From the NCBI RefSeq assembly GCF_900108045.1, contig NZ_FNUK01000001.1:161083-225082 (forward strand): a stretch of 64,000 bases of DNA, given 5' to 3'. Under the pieces are notes generated by a model, which did no database searches, was not told the DNA's origin, and worked only from the letters and a program-made list of their open reading frames with translations. Source of the stretch: Caloramator fervidus. GTDB lineage: Bacteria; Bacillota; Clostridia; Clostridiales; Caloramatoraceae. Made by a program: the position numbers and the translations under genes. Positions 45,300-53,390 of this stretch are shown piece after piece (positions within the stretch are counted from its first letter, which is position 1; every line of letters starts with the position of its first letter).

Positions 45300-47111
45300 T
45301 TGAAAGTTGATAACATTAAAAAAGCAATAGAACATAGACAGCTTATAGATGTTTTGATGGGAAATGGTTTTGCAGATATTGTTTTATATAAAGGTAATGT
45401 TGTTAACGTAGTTTCAGGGGAAATATATAAAGCAGATGTTGCAATAAAGGGAAAGTATATACTTATGGTTGGAAATGCTGAAAAATTAATAGGTGAAAAT
45501 ACTTTAGTGATAGATGTTAAAGGAAAATACATATCTCCAGGATTTATAGATTCCCATATGCATTTTGAAAGCAGTATGCTTACGGTAACAGAGTTTTCAA
45601 GACTTTCAATTCCATCTGGAACAACGACTATAGTTGCAGATCCCCACGAGATAGGAAATGCTTTAGGACCTTTAGGTATAAAGGCCATGGCTGATGAAAT
45701 ACAAAATGTTCCAAACCATGTCCATCTTGTTATTCCAGCATTAACCCCAGACTGTCCAAAACTTGAAACTGCAGGATATGATATAACTTCAAAGGATATG
45801 GAGGAGCTTTTAAATTATAAAAATGTAATAGGTATAGGAGAGCTTCAAGGTTTTAGCAATGCAAAACATGTCTATAAAAATACCCCAGAGATAATAGACG
45901 ATCTTCTAGCTTCAACTTCCTATGCAAAATCAATAGGAAAAGTAGTTGATGGAAATGCTCCCGAGCTTTTTGGAAGTGAACTTGCAGCTCACATAATTGC
46001 AACTGGAACAAAATGTTCCTGTCATGAAACAACCACTAAAAAAGAATGTGTAGAAAAATTAAGACAGGGTGTTTATGTGTTTATGAGGGAAGGGTCCACT
46101 CAAAAGAACATGGCAGAGTGTATAAGAGCATATACAGAGGATAAGCTGGATACAAGAAGATTGATTCTTGCAACAGATGATATGGTGGCAGCTGACCTTG
46201 AAAGTTTAGGCCACATGAATGAAATAATAAGAAGGACTATAAAGCAAGGTGTTGAGCCTGTAAAGGCAATTCAAATGGCAACTATAAATCCTGCTGAATA
46301 TTTTGGATTTAGAGATAGGGGGGCCCTTTTACCTGGATATCTTGCAGATATTGCTGTTATAAGCGATTTTGAAACTATGAAGATTGATGCTGTGTTTATA
46401 GAGGGAAAACTTGTTGCAGTTAAAGGAAAGCTTATTATTGATATTCCAAGATATATATATCCAGATGAAGTAAAAAAATCTGTAAAATGCTCAAAGATAA
46501 GTGAGGAGGATATTTTAATAAAAGGTAATAAAAATTATGAAAAGGTAAGATGCATAGGGCTTATTCCTGATCAAAATTTAACAGAAGCCTTAGAAGAAGA
46601 ATTAAAAACAGTATCGGGATATGTTTTACCAGATCCTTCAAAGGATATTTTAGAAATAGTTTGTATTGAAAGATATGGAAGAACAAGAGGAATAGGAAAG
46701 GCATTTGTAAAGGGATTTGGCCTTAAAGAAGGGGCCTTTGCAGAAAGTGTATCCCATGACGCCCATAATATAATTGCTGTTGGTTGTAATGTAAAAGACA
46801 TAGTTAATGCTGCCAACAGGGTAATTGAGATGGGGGGTGGTATAGCAATATCAAACAGAGGAAGAATTTTAGAAGAACTTAGGCTACCAGTTGGCGGGCT
46901 TATAACAGATGAGCTTGACGGTCATGAGGTTGCAAGAAGGATAAAGAGTTTAGAGGATACTGCAAAGAATGTGTTAGGATGTAAAGTTCATGCACCATTT
47001 ATGCATCTTTCATTTTTATCTTTAACTACAAGTCCTAAATGGAAGATAACTGACAAAGGGCTTGTGGATGTTAACAATTTTAAAATATTAAGCCCAGTAA
47101 TTGAAGATTAG
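45300..47111 (+). CDS. Adenine deaminase-type amidohydrolase, copy 1
   Basis: A 603-residue member of the Ade family: SPGFIDSHMHFESSML with the HxH metal pair, TTTIVADPHEIGNALG, FMREGSTQKNMAE, LATDDMVAADL, and a C-terminal domain with AFAESVSHDAHNIIAVGC. Family members turn adenine into hypoxanthine using Fe or Mn. It is joined to the shell genes (TTG start, GGGGGTGG site, 11-base gap). With a second copy at 53391, one of them might act on another amino-imidazole, such as 4-aminoimidazole. Confidence 0.9.
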   Translation: MKVDNIKKAIEHRQLIDVLMGNGFADIVLYKGNVVNVVSGEIYKADVAIKGKYILMVGNAEKLIGENTLVIDVKGKYISPGFIDSHMHFESSMLTVTEFSRLSIPSGTTTIVADPHEIGNALGPLGIKAMADEIQNVPNHVHLVIPALTPDCPKLETAGYDITSKDMEELLNYKNVIGIGELQGFSNAKHVYKNTPEIIDDLLASTSYAKSIGKVVDGNAPELFGSELAAHIIATGTKCSCHETTTKKECVEKLRQGVYVFMREGSTQKNMAECIRAYTEDKLDTRRLILATDDMVAADLESLGHMNEIIRRTIKQGVEPVKAIQMATINPAEYFGFRDRGALLPGYLADIAVISDFETMKIDAVFIEGKLVAVKGKLIIDIPRYIYPDEVKKSVKCSKISEEDILIKGNKNYEKVRCIGLIPDQNLTEALEEELKTVSGYVLPDPSKDILEIVCIERYGRTRGIGKAFVKGFGLKEGAFAESVSHDAHNIIAVGCNVKDIVNAANRVIEMGGGIAISNRGRILEELRLPVGGLITDELDGHEVARRIKSLEDTAKNVLGCKVHAPFMHLSFLSLTTSPKWKITDKGLVDVNNFKILSPVIED

Positions 47112-47122
47112 GAGGGGGTTTT

Positions 47123-48463
47123 ATGTCTATTAAGCCAGAAATGGCAACTTCAACTTCTGGCTTTTCAAGATGGGCAGAGAAGGTTTTTAAATTAAGCCAA
47201 AATAAAACCAATGTTAGAACAGAAATAGTTGCAGGTTTTACTACATTTATGACAATGGCCTACGTTCTTATAGTAAATCCACAAATTTTAAGCAACACGG
47301 GAATGGATAAGGGAGCATTGTTTAGCGCAACAGCTTTGTCGGCTGCAATTGCTACCCTTGTTATGGCTTTCCATGCTAATTATCCTTTTGCTCTTGCACC
47401 TGGAATGGGACTTAACGCCTTTTTTGCATTTACTGTTGTCCTTGGAATGAAATATCCTTGGCAGGTAGCTCTTACTGCAATACTTATAGAAGGTTTGATA
47501 TTTATATTGCTTTCTGTAACTCCAGTTAGAGAGATGATAGTAAATGCCATCCCACTTACAATAAAACATGCAGTAAGCGTAGGTATTGGATTTTTTATAG
47601 CCTTCATTGGTGTAAGAAGTGCGGGAATAGTTGTAAACTCTGAAGCAACAGGGGTTACTTTAGGAAATTTAAAGAGCCCAGAAGTTTTGTTAGCTATAAT
47701 AGGACTAATTATAATGGGATATCTTCTTGCAAGGGGAGTTAAGGGTGCTCTTTTAATAGGTATATTGATAACAACCCTTTTAGGAATTCCTCTTAAGGTT
47801 ACTCCAATTCCATCATCTATAATAAGCGCACCACCATCACTTTCTCCTATATTTTTTAAATTTGATTTTAGCAAGGTTTTAACAGGAGAATTTCTAATTG
47901 TAATGTTTACCTTCTTATTTGTTGATATGTTTGATACTGTTGGAACATTGGTTGGAGTTGCTTCAAAGGCAGATATGCTTGATAAGGATGGAAAGCTTCC
48001 AAGAGCAAGGCAGGCACTTTTAGCAGATGCAATAGGAACAACCTTTGGTGCAATACTAGGAACAAGTACAGTTACAACTTATGTTGAAAGTGCAGCAGGC
48101 GTTGCGGAGGGTGGAAGAACAGGTCTTACTGCTTTTACAGTAGCTGTGTTAATGCTTTTATCTCTTTTCTTTGCACCTATATTCACTATAGTTCCATCAG
48201 CGGCAACCGCACCAGCTTTGATAATAATAGGATTATTCATGTTATCTCCAATATTTAAGATTAATTTTGAAGACTATACTGAAGCTATTCCAGCCTTTTT
48301 AACTATAATAATGATGCCATTTACTTATAGCATAGCTGAAGGTTTGGTATTTGGTATAGTTTCATATGTTGTTTTAAAGATTATTTCAGGAAGATATAAG
48401 GAAGTTTCAGGAACTATGTATGTTTTAGCTATCTTATTTATATTAAAGAGCATTTTAGGATGA
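47123..48463 (+). CDS. Purine base permease, AzgA/PbuG type
   Basis: A 446-residue NCS2-like transporter. It shows VRTEIVAGFTTFMTMAYVLI, PFALAPGMGLNAFFAFTVV, FLFVDMFDTVGTLVGVASK and TSTVTTYVESAAGVAEGGRT, all diagnostic for the AzgA subgroup that takes up adenine, guanine and hypoxanthine. Location right after the adenine deaminase gene supports uptake of purine bases as food. The stop codon lies in a hairpin that separates it from the next gene. Confidence 0.92.
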   Translation: MSIKPEMATSTSGFSRWAEKVFKLSQNKTNVRTEIVAGFTTFMTMAYVLIVNPQILSNTGMDKGALFSATALSAAIATLVMAFHANYPFALAPGMGLNAFFAFTVVLGMKYPWQVALTAILIEGLIFILLSVTPVREMIVNAIPLTIKHAVSVGIGFFIAFIGVRSAGIVVNSEATGVTLGNLKSPEVLLAIIGLIIMGYLLARGVKGALLIGILITTLLGIPLKVTPIPSSIISAPPSLSPIFFKFDFSKVLTGEFLIVMFTFLFVDMFDTVGTLVGVASKADMLDKDGKLPRARQALLADAIGTTFGAILGTSTVTTYVESAAGVAEGGRTGLTAFTVAVLMLLSLFFAPIFTIVPSAATAPALIIIGLFMLSPIFKINFEDYTEAIPAFLTIIMMPFTYSIAEGLVFGIVSYVVLKIISGRYKEVSGTMYVLAILFILKSILG

Positions 48464-48479
48464 GGCAACGCCTCATCCT
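48457..48479 (+). other. Intercistronic hairpin after the purine permease
   Basis: AGGATGAGGC (48457-48466) and GCCTCATCCT (48470-48479) form a 10-bp perfect stem with an AAC loop, overlapping the stop codon. AAACTCAA follows, not T, so it is not a classical terminator. It may stabilise the upstream message. Confidence 0.5.
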
Positions 48480-48501
48480 AAACTCAATTGGGGGGATAAA
48501 G

Positions 48502-49830
48502 ATGAAAAGGATATTAATTAAAAATGGAACTTTAGTTACTATGAACAAAAAAAGAGAGATTTTAAAGGCGGATATATTGATTGAAGGAAATAAAATAAAG
48601 GAAATTAAGCAGGATTTACAGGTTTTTGCAGATGAAATTATAGATGCAGAGGGAAAAGTTATTTTACCTGGATTTATTCAAACTCACATACATCTTACTC
48701 AAACCCTTTTTAGAGGACAGGCTGATGATTTAGAGCTTTTGGATTGGCTTAAAAAGAAAATATGGCCCCTTGAGGGTGGGCATACTGAAGAATCAAACTA
48801 TATTTCTGCAAAGCTTGGAATTGCAGAGCTTATAAAATGTGGAACGACATCAATTATTGATATGGAAACAGTCCATCATACCGATAGTGCCTTTGAGGCT
48901 ATTTATGAAACGGGATTTAGGGCGGTTGCAGGAAAATGTATGATGGATTATGGAGATGAAGTTCCAAGTTCTCTGATGGAAAACAAAGAGGATTCAATAA
49001 AAGAAAGTTTAAGGCTTTTGAAAAAGTGGCATAAAAAAGCAGGAAGAATATATTATGCCTTTAATCCAAGGTTTGCGGTATCCTGCACAGAAGAATTGCT
49101 TTTAAGGGTTAGGGACCTTGCAAAGGAATACGATGTTTTAATTCATACCCACGCATCTGAAAACAGGGGAGAAATAGAATTCGTTGAGAAGGATAGGGGA
49201 ATGAGAAACATAATATATCTTCATAAGTTAGGGTTAACTGGTGAAAGACTTGTTTTAGCTCACTGTATATGGCTTGATGAGGAGGAAATGAAGATATTAG
49301 CTGATACAGGAACAAAAATAGCCCACTGTCCGAGTTCTAATTTAAAACTTGCATCGGGAATTGCAAAAATACCAGAACTTCTTGATATGGGAGCAAATGT
49401 ATCAATAGGTGCAGATGGAGCACCATGTAATAATAACTTAGATATTTTTATAGAGATGAGAATGGCAGCTTTGATTCAAAAAGCAAGGCTTTTAAGTCCA
49501 ACCGTTATGCCCGCAATTAAGGTTTTAGAGATGGCTACAATAAATGGAGCAAAGGCAATGGGAATGGAGGATAAATTAGGAAGTATAGAAGAAGGAAAGC
49601 TTGCAGATTTGATTATATTAAATTTAAATAAAGTTCATAATCTACCAACTGAAAAGGTTGATATAGTGTCTCAAATTGTTTACTCAGCAAAGGCAGAAGA
49701 TGTTGAAACTACGATAATAGATGGAAATATAGTTATGAGGGATAGAAAGTTGCTTACAATAAATGAAAAAGCATTAATGGAAGATGTTAATGCAGCTATA
49801 AAAAAGCATGTTAAAAGATTAGGAATTTAG
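48502..49830 (+). CDS. Guanine deaminase/SsnA-like amidohydrolase
   Basis: A 442-residue amidohydrolase of the ATZ/TRZ and guanine deaminase branch. Metal ligands lie in GFIQTHIHLTQTLFRGQ, LIHTHASENRGE, VLAHCIWLDEEE and SIGADGAPCNNNLD. Family substrates include guanine, S-adenosylhomocysteine and triazines. In this purine-using context guanine to xanthine is the first guess. Deamination of 4-aminoimidazole to 4-imidazolone is an alternative. ATG 48502 follows GGGGGGATAAAG. The upstream in-frame extension would cover a hairpin. Confidence 0.87.
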   Translation: MKRILIKNGTLVTMNKKREILKADILIEGNKIKEIKQDLQVFADEIIDAEGKVILPGFIQTHIHLTQTLFRGQADDLELLDWLKKKIWPLEGGHTEESNYISAKLGIAELIKCGTTSIIDMETVHHTDSAFEAIYETGFRAVAGKCMMDYGDEVPSSLMENKEDSIKESLRLLKKWHKKAGRIYYAFNPRFAVSCTEELLLRVRDLAKEYDVLIHTHASENRGEIEFVEKDRGMRNIIYLHKLGLTGERLVLAHCIWLDEEEMKILADTGTKIAHCPSSNLKLASGIAKIPELLDMGANVSIGADGAPCNNNLDIFIEMRMAALIQKARLLSPTVMPAIKVLEMATINGAKAMGMEDKLGSIEEGKLADLIILNLNKVHNLPTEKVDIVSQIVYSAKAEDVETTIIDGNIVMRDRKLLTINEKALMEDVNAAIKKHVKRLGI

Positions 49831-49842
49831 GGGGACTTTAAT

Positions 49843-50727
49843 ATGAATTTAAAAGCCTGTTATAGACCTTTAACCTTAAAGGAGGCTTTGGATTATTTAG
49901 AAGAATATAAGGATAAATCAAAGATAATAGCAGGGGGAACGGACCTTATAATTAAGTTAAGAAAAGGTAATATAAATCCTCAAGTTTTAATAGATATAAG
50001 CTTTATAAATGAATTAAAAGGAGTATTAGAAGTTGGAGAGTATATGGAAATAGGGTGTGGGACTACTTTTTATGATTTAGCTTCCTGTATTCTTTTAAAT
50101 GAAAGGTTAAAGGGATTAAAAGATGCTGCAAGAAGTGTAGGTTCACCTCAAATTAGAAATAGAGGTACCATTGGAGGAAACATATGTAATGCTTCGCCAG
50201 CTGCAGACAGCGTAGTTCCTCTTTTGGCTTTAGATAGTATTTTAACTTTAGAGAGCAAAAAAGGAAAAAGAAAAATTTATCTAAAGGATTTTTTTAAGGA
50301 TAAAGGAAAAACAGATATAAGGGATGATGAGATTTTAACTACAATAAAATTTAAAACACCAACTAAAAATCAAGGTTTAGGTTTTTATAAGCTAGGTCTT
50401 AGAAAATCTTTAGCAATATCAAGAATAAGTTTTTCAGTATTTTTAGAGATAGATGATATAAATAGAATTGAAATAATTAGAGTTGCCAGCGGTTCAGTAG
50501 GGAAATTTCCTATGAGGGAATATAAAATTGAAAATTATTTAACAGGAAGGATTTTAGATGAAGATACTTTAAATACGGCTTTAGAGATATTAGAGAAGGA
50601 TATATATGAAAGATTAAATGGAAGAAACACTGCAAGGTTTAAAAGTATAGCGGCAAAAGGAGTTTTTAAAAAGGCTCTTTTAAAGGCTCTTTGTTTAGCT
50701 AAAGGGGGAGGTAAAATTGAAGATTGA
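49843..50727 (+). CDS. Xanthine dehydrogenase FAD subunit
   Basis: The 294-residue FAD-binding subunit of a molybdenum hydroxylase. It starts with a KACYRPLTLKEALDYL stretch and has the FAD loops KIIAGGTDLIIKLRKG and IRNRGTIGGNICNASPAADS, then a C-terminal CO-dehydrogenase-like domain. Together with the next three genes it makes an enzyme able to oxidise hypoxanthine to xanthine (and possibly the reverse of urate formation). It overlaps the Fe-S subunit gene by 11 bases. Confidence 0.92.
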   Translation: MNLKACYRPLTLKEALDYLEEYKDKSKIIAGGTDLIIKLRKGNINPQVLIDISFINELKGVLEVGEYMEIGCGTTFYDLASCILLNERLKGLKDAARSVGSPQIRNRGTIGGNICNASPAADSVVPLLALDSILTLESKKGKRKIYLKDFFKDKGKTDIRDDEILTTIKFKTPTKNQGLGFYKLGLRKSLAISRISFSVFLEIDDINRIEIIRVASGSVGKFPMREYKIENYLTGRILDEDTLNTALEILEKDIYERLNGRNTARFKSIAAKGVFKKALLKALCLAKGGGKIED

Positions 50728-51181
50728 GCTTAATGTAAATGGTAAGGATTATTCAATAGAAATTGAGGAACATTTAAGACTTATAGACCTTTTGAGGGAT
50801 AAACTTAATTTGACAGGAACAAAAGAAGGATGTGGAGAAGGAGAATGTGGAGCTTGTACGGTAATAATGGATGGAAGGATAGTAAATTCTTGTCTTGTTA
50901 TGGCTTTTCAAGCTCATAAAAGCAAAATAATTACCATAGAAGGAGTTGAGGATGAGGATATAAAAAATGCCTTTATAGAAGAAGGAGCTGTTCAGTGCGG
51001 TTTTTGTACCCCGGGAATGATTTTAGCAGCAAAAAGCCTTCTAGATAAAAATGAAAATCCAAGTGAACAAGATATAAGAGAAGCAATATCTGGGAATTTG
51101 TGTAGATGCACAGGTTATAACAAGATAGTTAGTGCAATAAAAAAGGCAGCAGAGATAAAAAGAGGTGGAAGAAATGTTTGA
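50717..51181 (+). CDS. Xanthine dehydrogenase [2Fe-2S] subunit
   Basis: A 154-residue iron-sulfur subunit carrying two [2Fe-2S] clusters. The plant-ferredoxin cluster is in CGEGECGACTV and the second in VQCGFCTPGM with NLCRCTGY. Length is standard. The start is TTG behind GGGGGAGG with a 5-base spacer. It overlaps the Mo-subunit gene by eight bases, so the three proteins are made in step. Confidence 0.95.
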   Translation: MKIELNVNGKDYSIEIEEHLRLIDLLRDKLNLTGTKEGCGEGECGACTVIMDGRIVNSCLVMAFQAHKSKIITIEGVEDEDIKNAFIEEGAVQCGFCTPGMILAAKSLLDKNENPSEQDIREAISGNLCRCTGYNKIVSAIKKAAEIKRGGRNV

Positions 51182-52403
51182 ATTTATTGGGAAAAACATA
51201 AAAAGGATAGATGCAAAGGATAAAGTAGAAGGAAAGGCTATTTACCCTCAAGATATATATATTGAAGGAATGCTCTATGGTTTTACTGTAAGGTCAAAAT
51301 TTCCCCATGCTTTTATAAAGGTTGATGTTTCTGAAGCTGAAAAAGTTGATGGTGTTGTAAAAGTATTTACTTATAAGGATGTTCCTGGGAAAAATCATCA
51401 TGGAGTAGTTTTAAAGGACCATGAAGTTTTTATAAGTAAAAAAGTAAAAAGGATAGGAGATCCCATTGCCTTTGTTGTTGCAAAGTCTAAAGAAATAGCA
51501 GAATATGCAGCTTCTCTTGTCAAGGTAGAATATGATATTCTTCCAGCTGTATTTGATCCTGAAGAAGCCATGAGGGAGAATAGCCCCAAGGTCCATGATA
51601 AAGATAATGTATTTTATCACTTTAAGATAAGAAAAGGGGATGTTGAAAAGGCTTTTAAAGAATGTGATGTGATTGTAGAAAATGTTTATAAAGTTCCAAT
51701 GGTTGATCATGCCTTTTTACAGCCAGAGGCTGGCGTATCTTATATAGATGAAGATGGGAAAATAGTTGTTATAGCATCCACTCAGTATCCACATTTTGAT
51801 CAGGAAGAAATTGCACAAGCTTTAGGAGTTAGCAAAGATTTAGTTAAAGTTTTAACCCCAGCAGTAGGGGGAGCCTTTGGTGGTAGAGAGGATATAACTT
51901 TGCAAATTCATCTTGCAATTGCTGCCTTTACTTTAAAAAGGCCTGTTAAGGCAGTTTATTCAAGGGAAGAATCTTTTATTGCTCACTCTAAAAGACATGC
52001 CATGAAGATGTATTATAAAACAGGTGCTACTAAAGATGGAAAACTTTTGGCTTTAGAAGCAAAGATAATAGGTGATTCTGGGGCTTATGCTTCGTGGTCG
52101 ATGAATGTTTTAAGAAAAGCGGCAGTTCATGCAACAGGTCCTTATGTAGTTGAAAATGTAAAGATTGATAGTTTTGCGGTATATACTAATAATCCTTTTA
52201 CAGGTGCTATGAGGGGATTTGGAGCAACTCAAGTTCCTATAGCCTATGAACAGCAGATGGATATTTTAGCTAGAAAGCTTGGTTTAAGTCCTATTGAAAT
52301 AAGACTTAAAAATTGTTTTAAGGAAGGTAGTGAAACTGCCACAGGACAAATTCTTGAGAAGGTTGCCCTTGAAAAATGTATAGAAGAATTAAAAAGGTTT
52401 TAG
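51174..52403 (+). CDS. Xanthine dehydrogenase molybdenum subunit, N-terminal part
   Basis: A 409-residue protein holding the a/b hammerhead domain (EFIGKNIKRIDAKDKVEG to about 115) and the first Mo-cofactor-binding domain, with VGGAFGGREDITLQIH and GAMRGFGATQVPIAYEQ. A full subunit is about 760-780 residues. The rest is the next gene, in another frame. The break falls between the two cofactor domains, after NCFKEGSETATGQIL. Both halves look undamaged, so this is more likely a natural gene split than decay. Confidence 0.9.
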   Translation: MFEFIGKNIKRIDAKDKVEGKAIYPQDIYIEGMLYGFTVRSKFPHAFIKVDVSEAEKVDGVVKVFTYKDVPGKNHHGVVLKDHEVFISKKVKRIGDPIAFVVAKSKEIAEYAASLVKVEYDILPAVFDPEEAMRENSPKVHDKDNVFYHFKIRKGDVEKAFKECDVIVENVYKVPMVDHAFLQPEAGVSYIDEDGKIVVIASTQYPHFDQEEIAQALGVSKDLVKVLTPAVGGAFGGREDITLQIHLAIAAFTLKRPVKAVYSREESFIAHSKRHAMKMYYKTGATKDGKLLALEAKIIGDSGAYASWSMNVLRKAAVHATGPYVVENVKIDSFAVYTNNPFTGAMRGFGATQVPIAYEQQMDILARKLGLSPIEIRLKNCFKEGSETATGQILEKVALEKCIEELKRF

Positions 52404-52414
52404 GTGGTGATATA

Positions 52415-53386
52415 TTGAAAAAAAGAGGAAAAGGTATTGGAGTTACATTTTATGGGACAGGTTATGGTAATGGTTTTCCAGATGTTTCAAGGGCCTATGC
52501 AAGGCTTTTAGAAGATGGAAAGGTGGAAATTTTAGTTGGTGCCACCGAAGTTGGTCAAGGTGCAAAAACCGTTATGGTTCAAATAGCTTCAGAAACTTTA
52601 AATATTCCTATAGAGGATGTAATTTTAGTAAATGAAGATACTTCTAAAGCTCCAGATGCAGGAACAGCCGCAGCTTCAAGGCAGACCTACAATTCGGGGA
52701 ATGCAGTAAAGATAGCTTGTGAAAATTTAAAGGATAATATTTTACAAGAGGCTAAAAAAATATTAAATGTTAATTCTAAGATAGGGCTTGTTTGTGAAAA
52801 AGGAAGTGTTTATGTAAAAACATACCCTTCAAAAAAGGTAAGTTTTAAGGAGATAGCAAACATTAATAATAATCTAAAAGGAGAAGGAGTATTTATAGCC
52901 CATACAACTCAAATGGATGAAAATGGTCAAGGTGCTCCTTATTGGCCATATACATTTGCAGCCTGTGCTGTTGAGGTTGAAGTTGATACAGAAACAGGAG
53001 AAGTTACTATTTTAAGGGCAAAATTAGTTTTAGATGTTGGAAAGGCTGTAAATCCAACCCTTGTAGAAGGTCAGATAGATGGTGGCTTTGCCATGGGAGT
53101 TGGATATGCTCTTATGGAGGATGTAGGTCTTAAAGATGGAAAGATGTTAAATTCTAGTTTTGAAAAGTATATAATTCCAACATCTTTGGACATACCAAAT
53201 ATTGAAAAGGTCCTTATTGAATATCCAGAAGATACCGCACCTTACGGAGCAAAGGGGATAGGAGAACCTGTTTTACTTCCTGTTGCTCCGGCAATATTAA
53301 ATGCAATATATGATGCTATAGGGGTAAGATTTTATGAAATTCCTGTAACTTGTGAAAAGATACTTTTACAACTTAATAAAGGGTGA
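52415..53386 (+). CDS. Xanthine dehydrogenase molybdenum subunit, C-terminal part
   Basis: A 323-residue protein holding the second Mo-cofactor-binding domain: KKRGKGIGVTFYGTGYG, GATEVGQGAKTVMVQIASE, the LDVGKAVNPTLVEGQIDGG stretch, and the catalytic Glu in GAKGIGEPVLLPVAPAI. It has its own ribosome site, GGTGGTGA, and a TTG start 12 bases after the stop of the first half, in a different frame. An ATG at 52376 is in frame but overlaps the first half and lacks a good site. The two products should assemble into one subunit. Confidence 0.9.
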   Translation: MKKRGKGIGVTFYGTGYGNGFPDVSRAYARLLEDGKVEILVGATEVGQGAKTVMVQIASETLNIPIEDVILVNEDTSKAPDAGTAAASRQTYNSGNAVKIACENLKDNILQEAKKILNVNSKIGLVCEKGSVYVKTYPSKKVSFKEIANINNNLKGEGVFIAHTTQMDENGQGAPYWPYTFAACAVEVEVDTETGEVTILRAKLVLDVGKAVNPTLVEGQIDGGFAMGVGYALMEDVGLKDGKMLNSSFEKYIIPTSLDIPNIEKVLIEYPEDTAPYGAKGIGEPVLLPVAPAILNAIYDAIGVRFYEIPVTCEKILLQLNKG

Positions 53387-53390
53387 TTAT

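Noticed and set aside
52376..52415. Programmed frameshift joining the two xanthine dehydrogenase Mo-subunit halves
   Set aside because: There is an A-rich stretch near the stop, but the second half has a proper ribosome site and start codon, and I see no stimulating structure. Separate translation is simpler.
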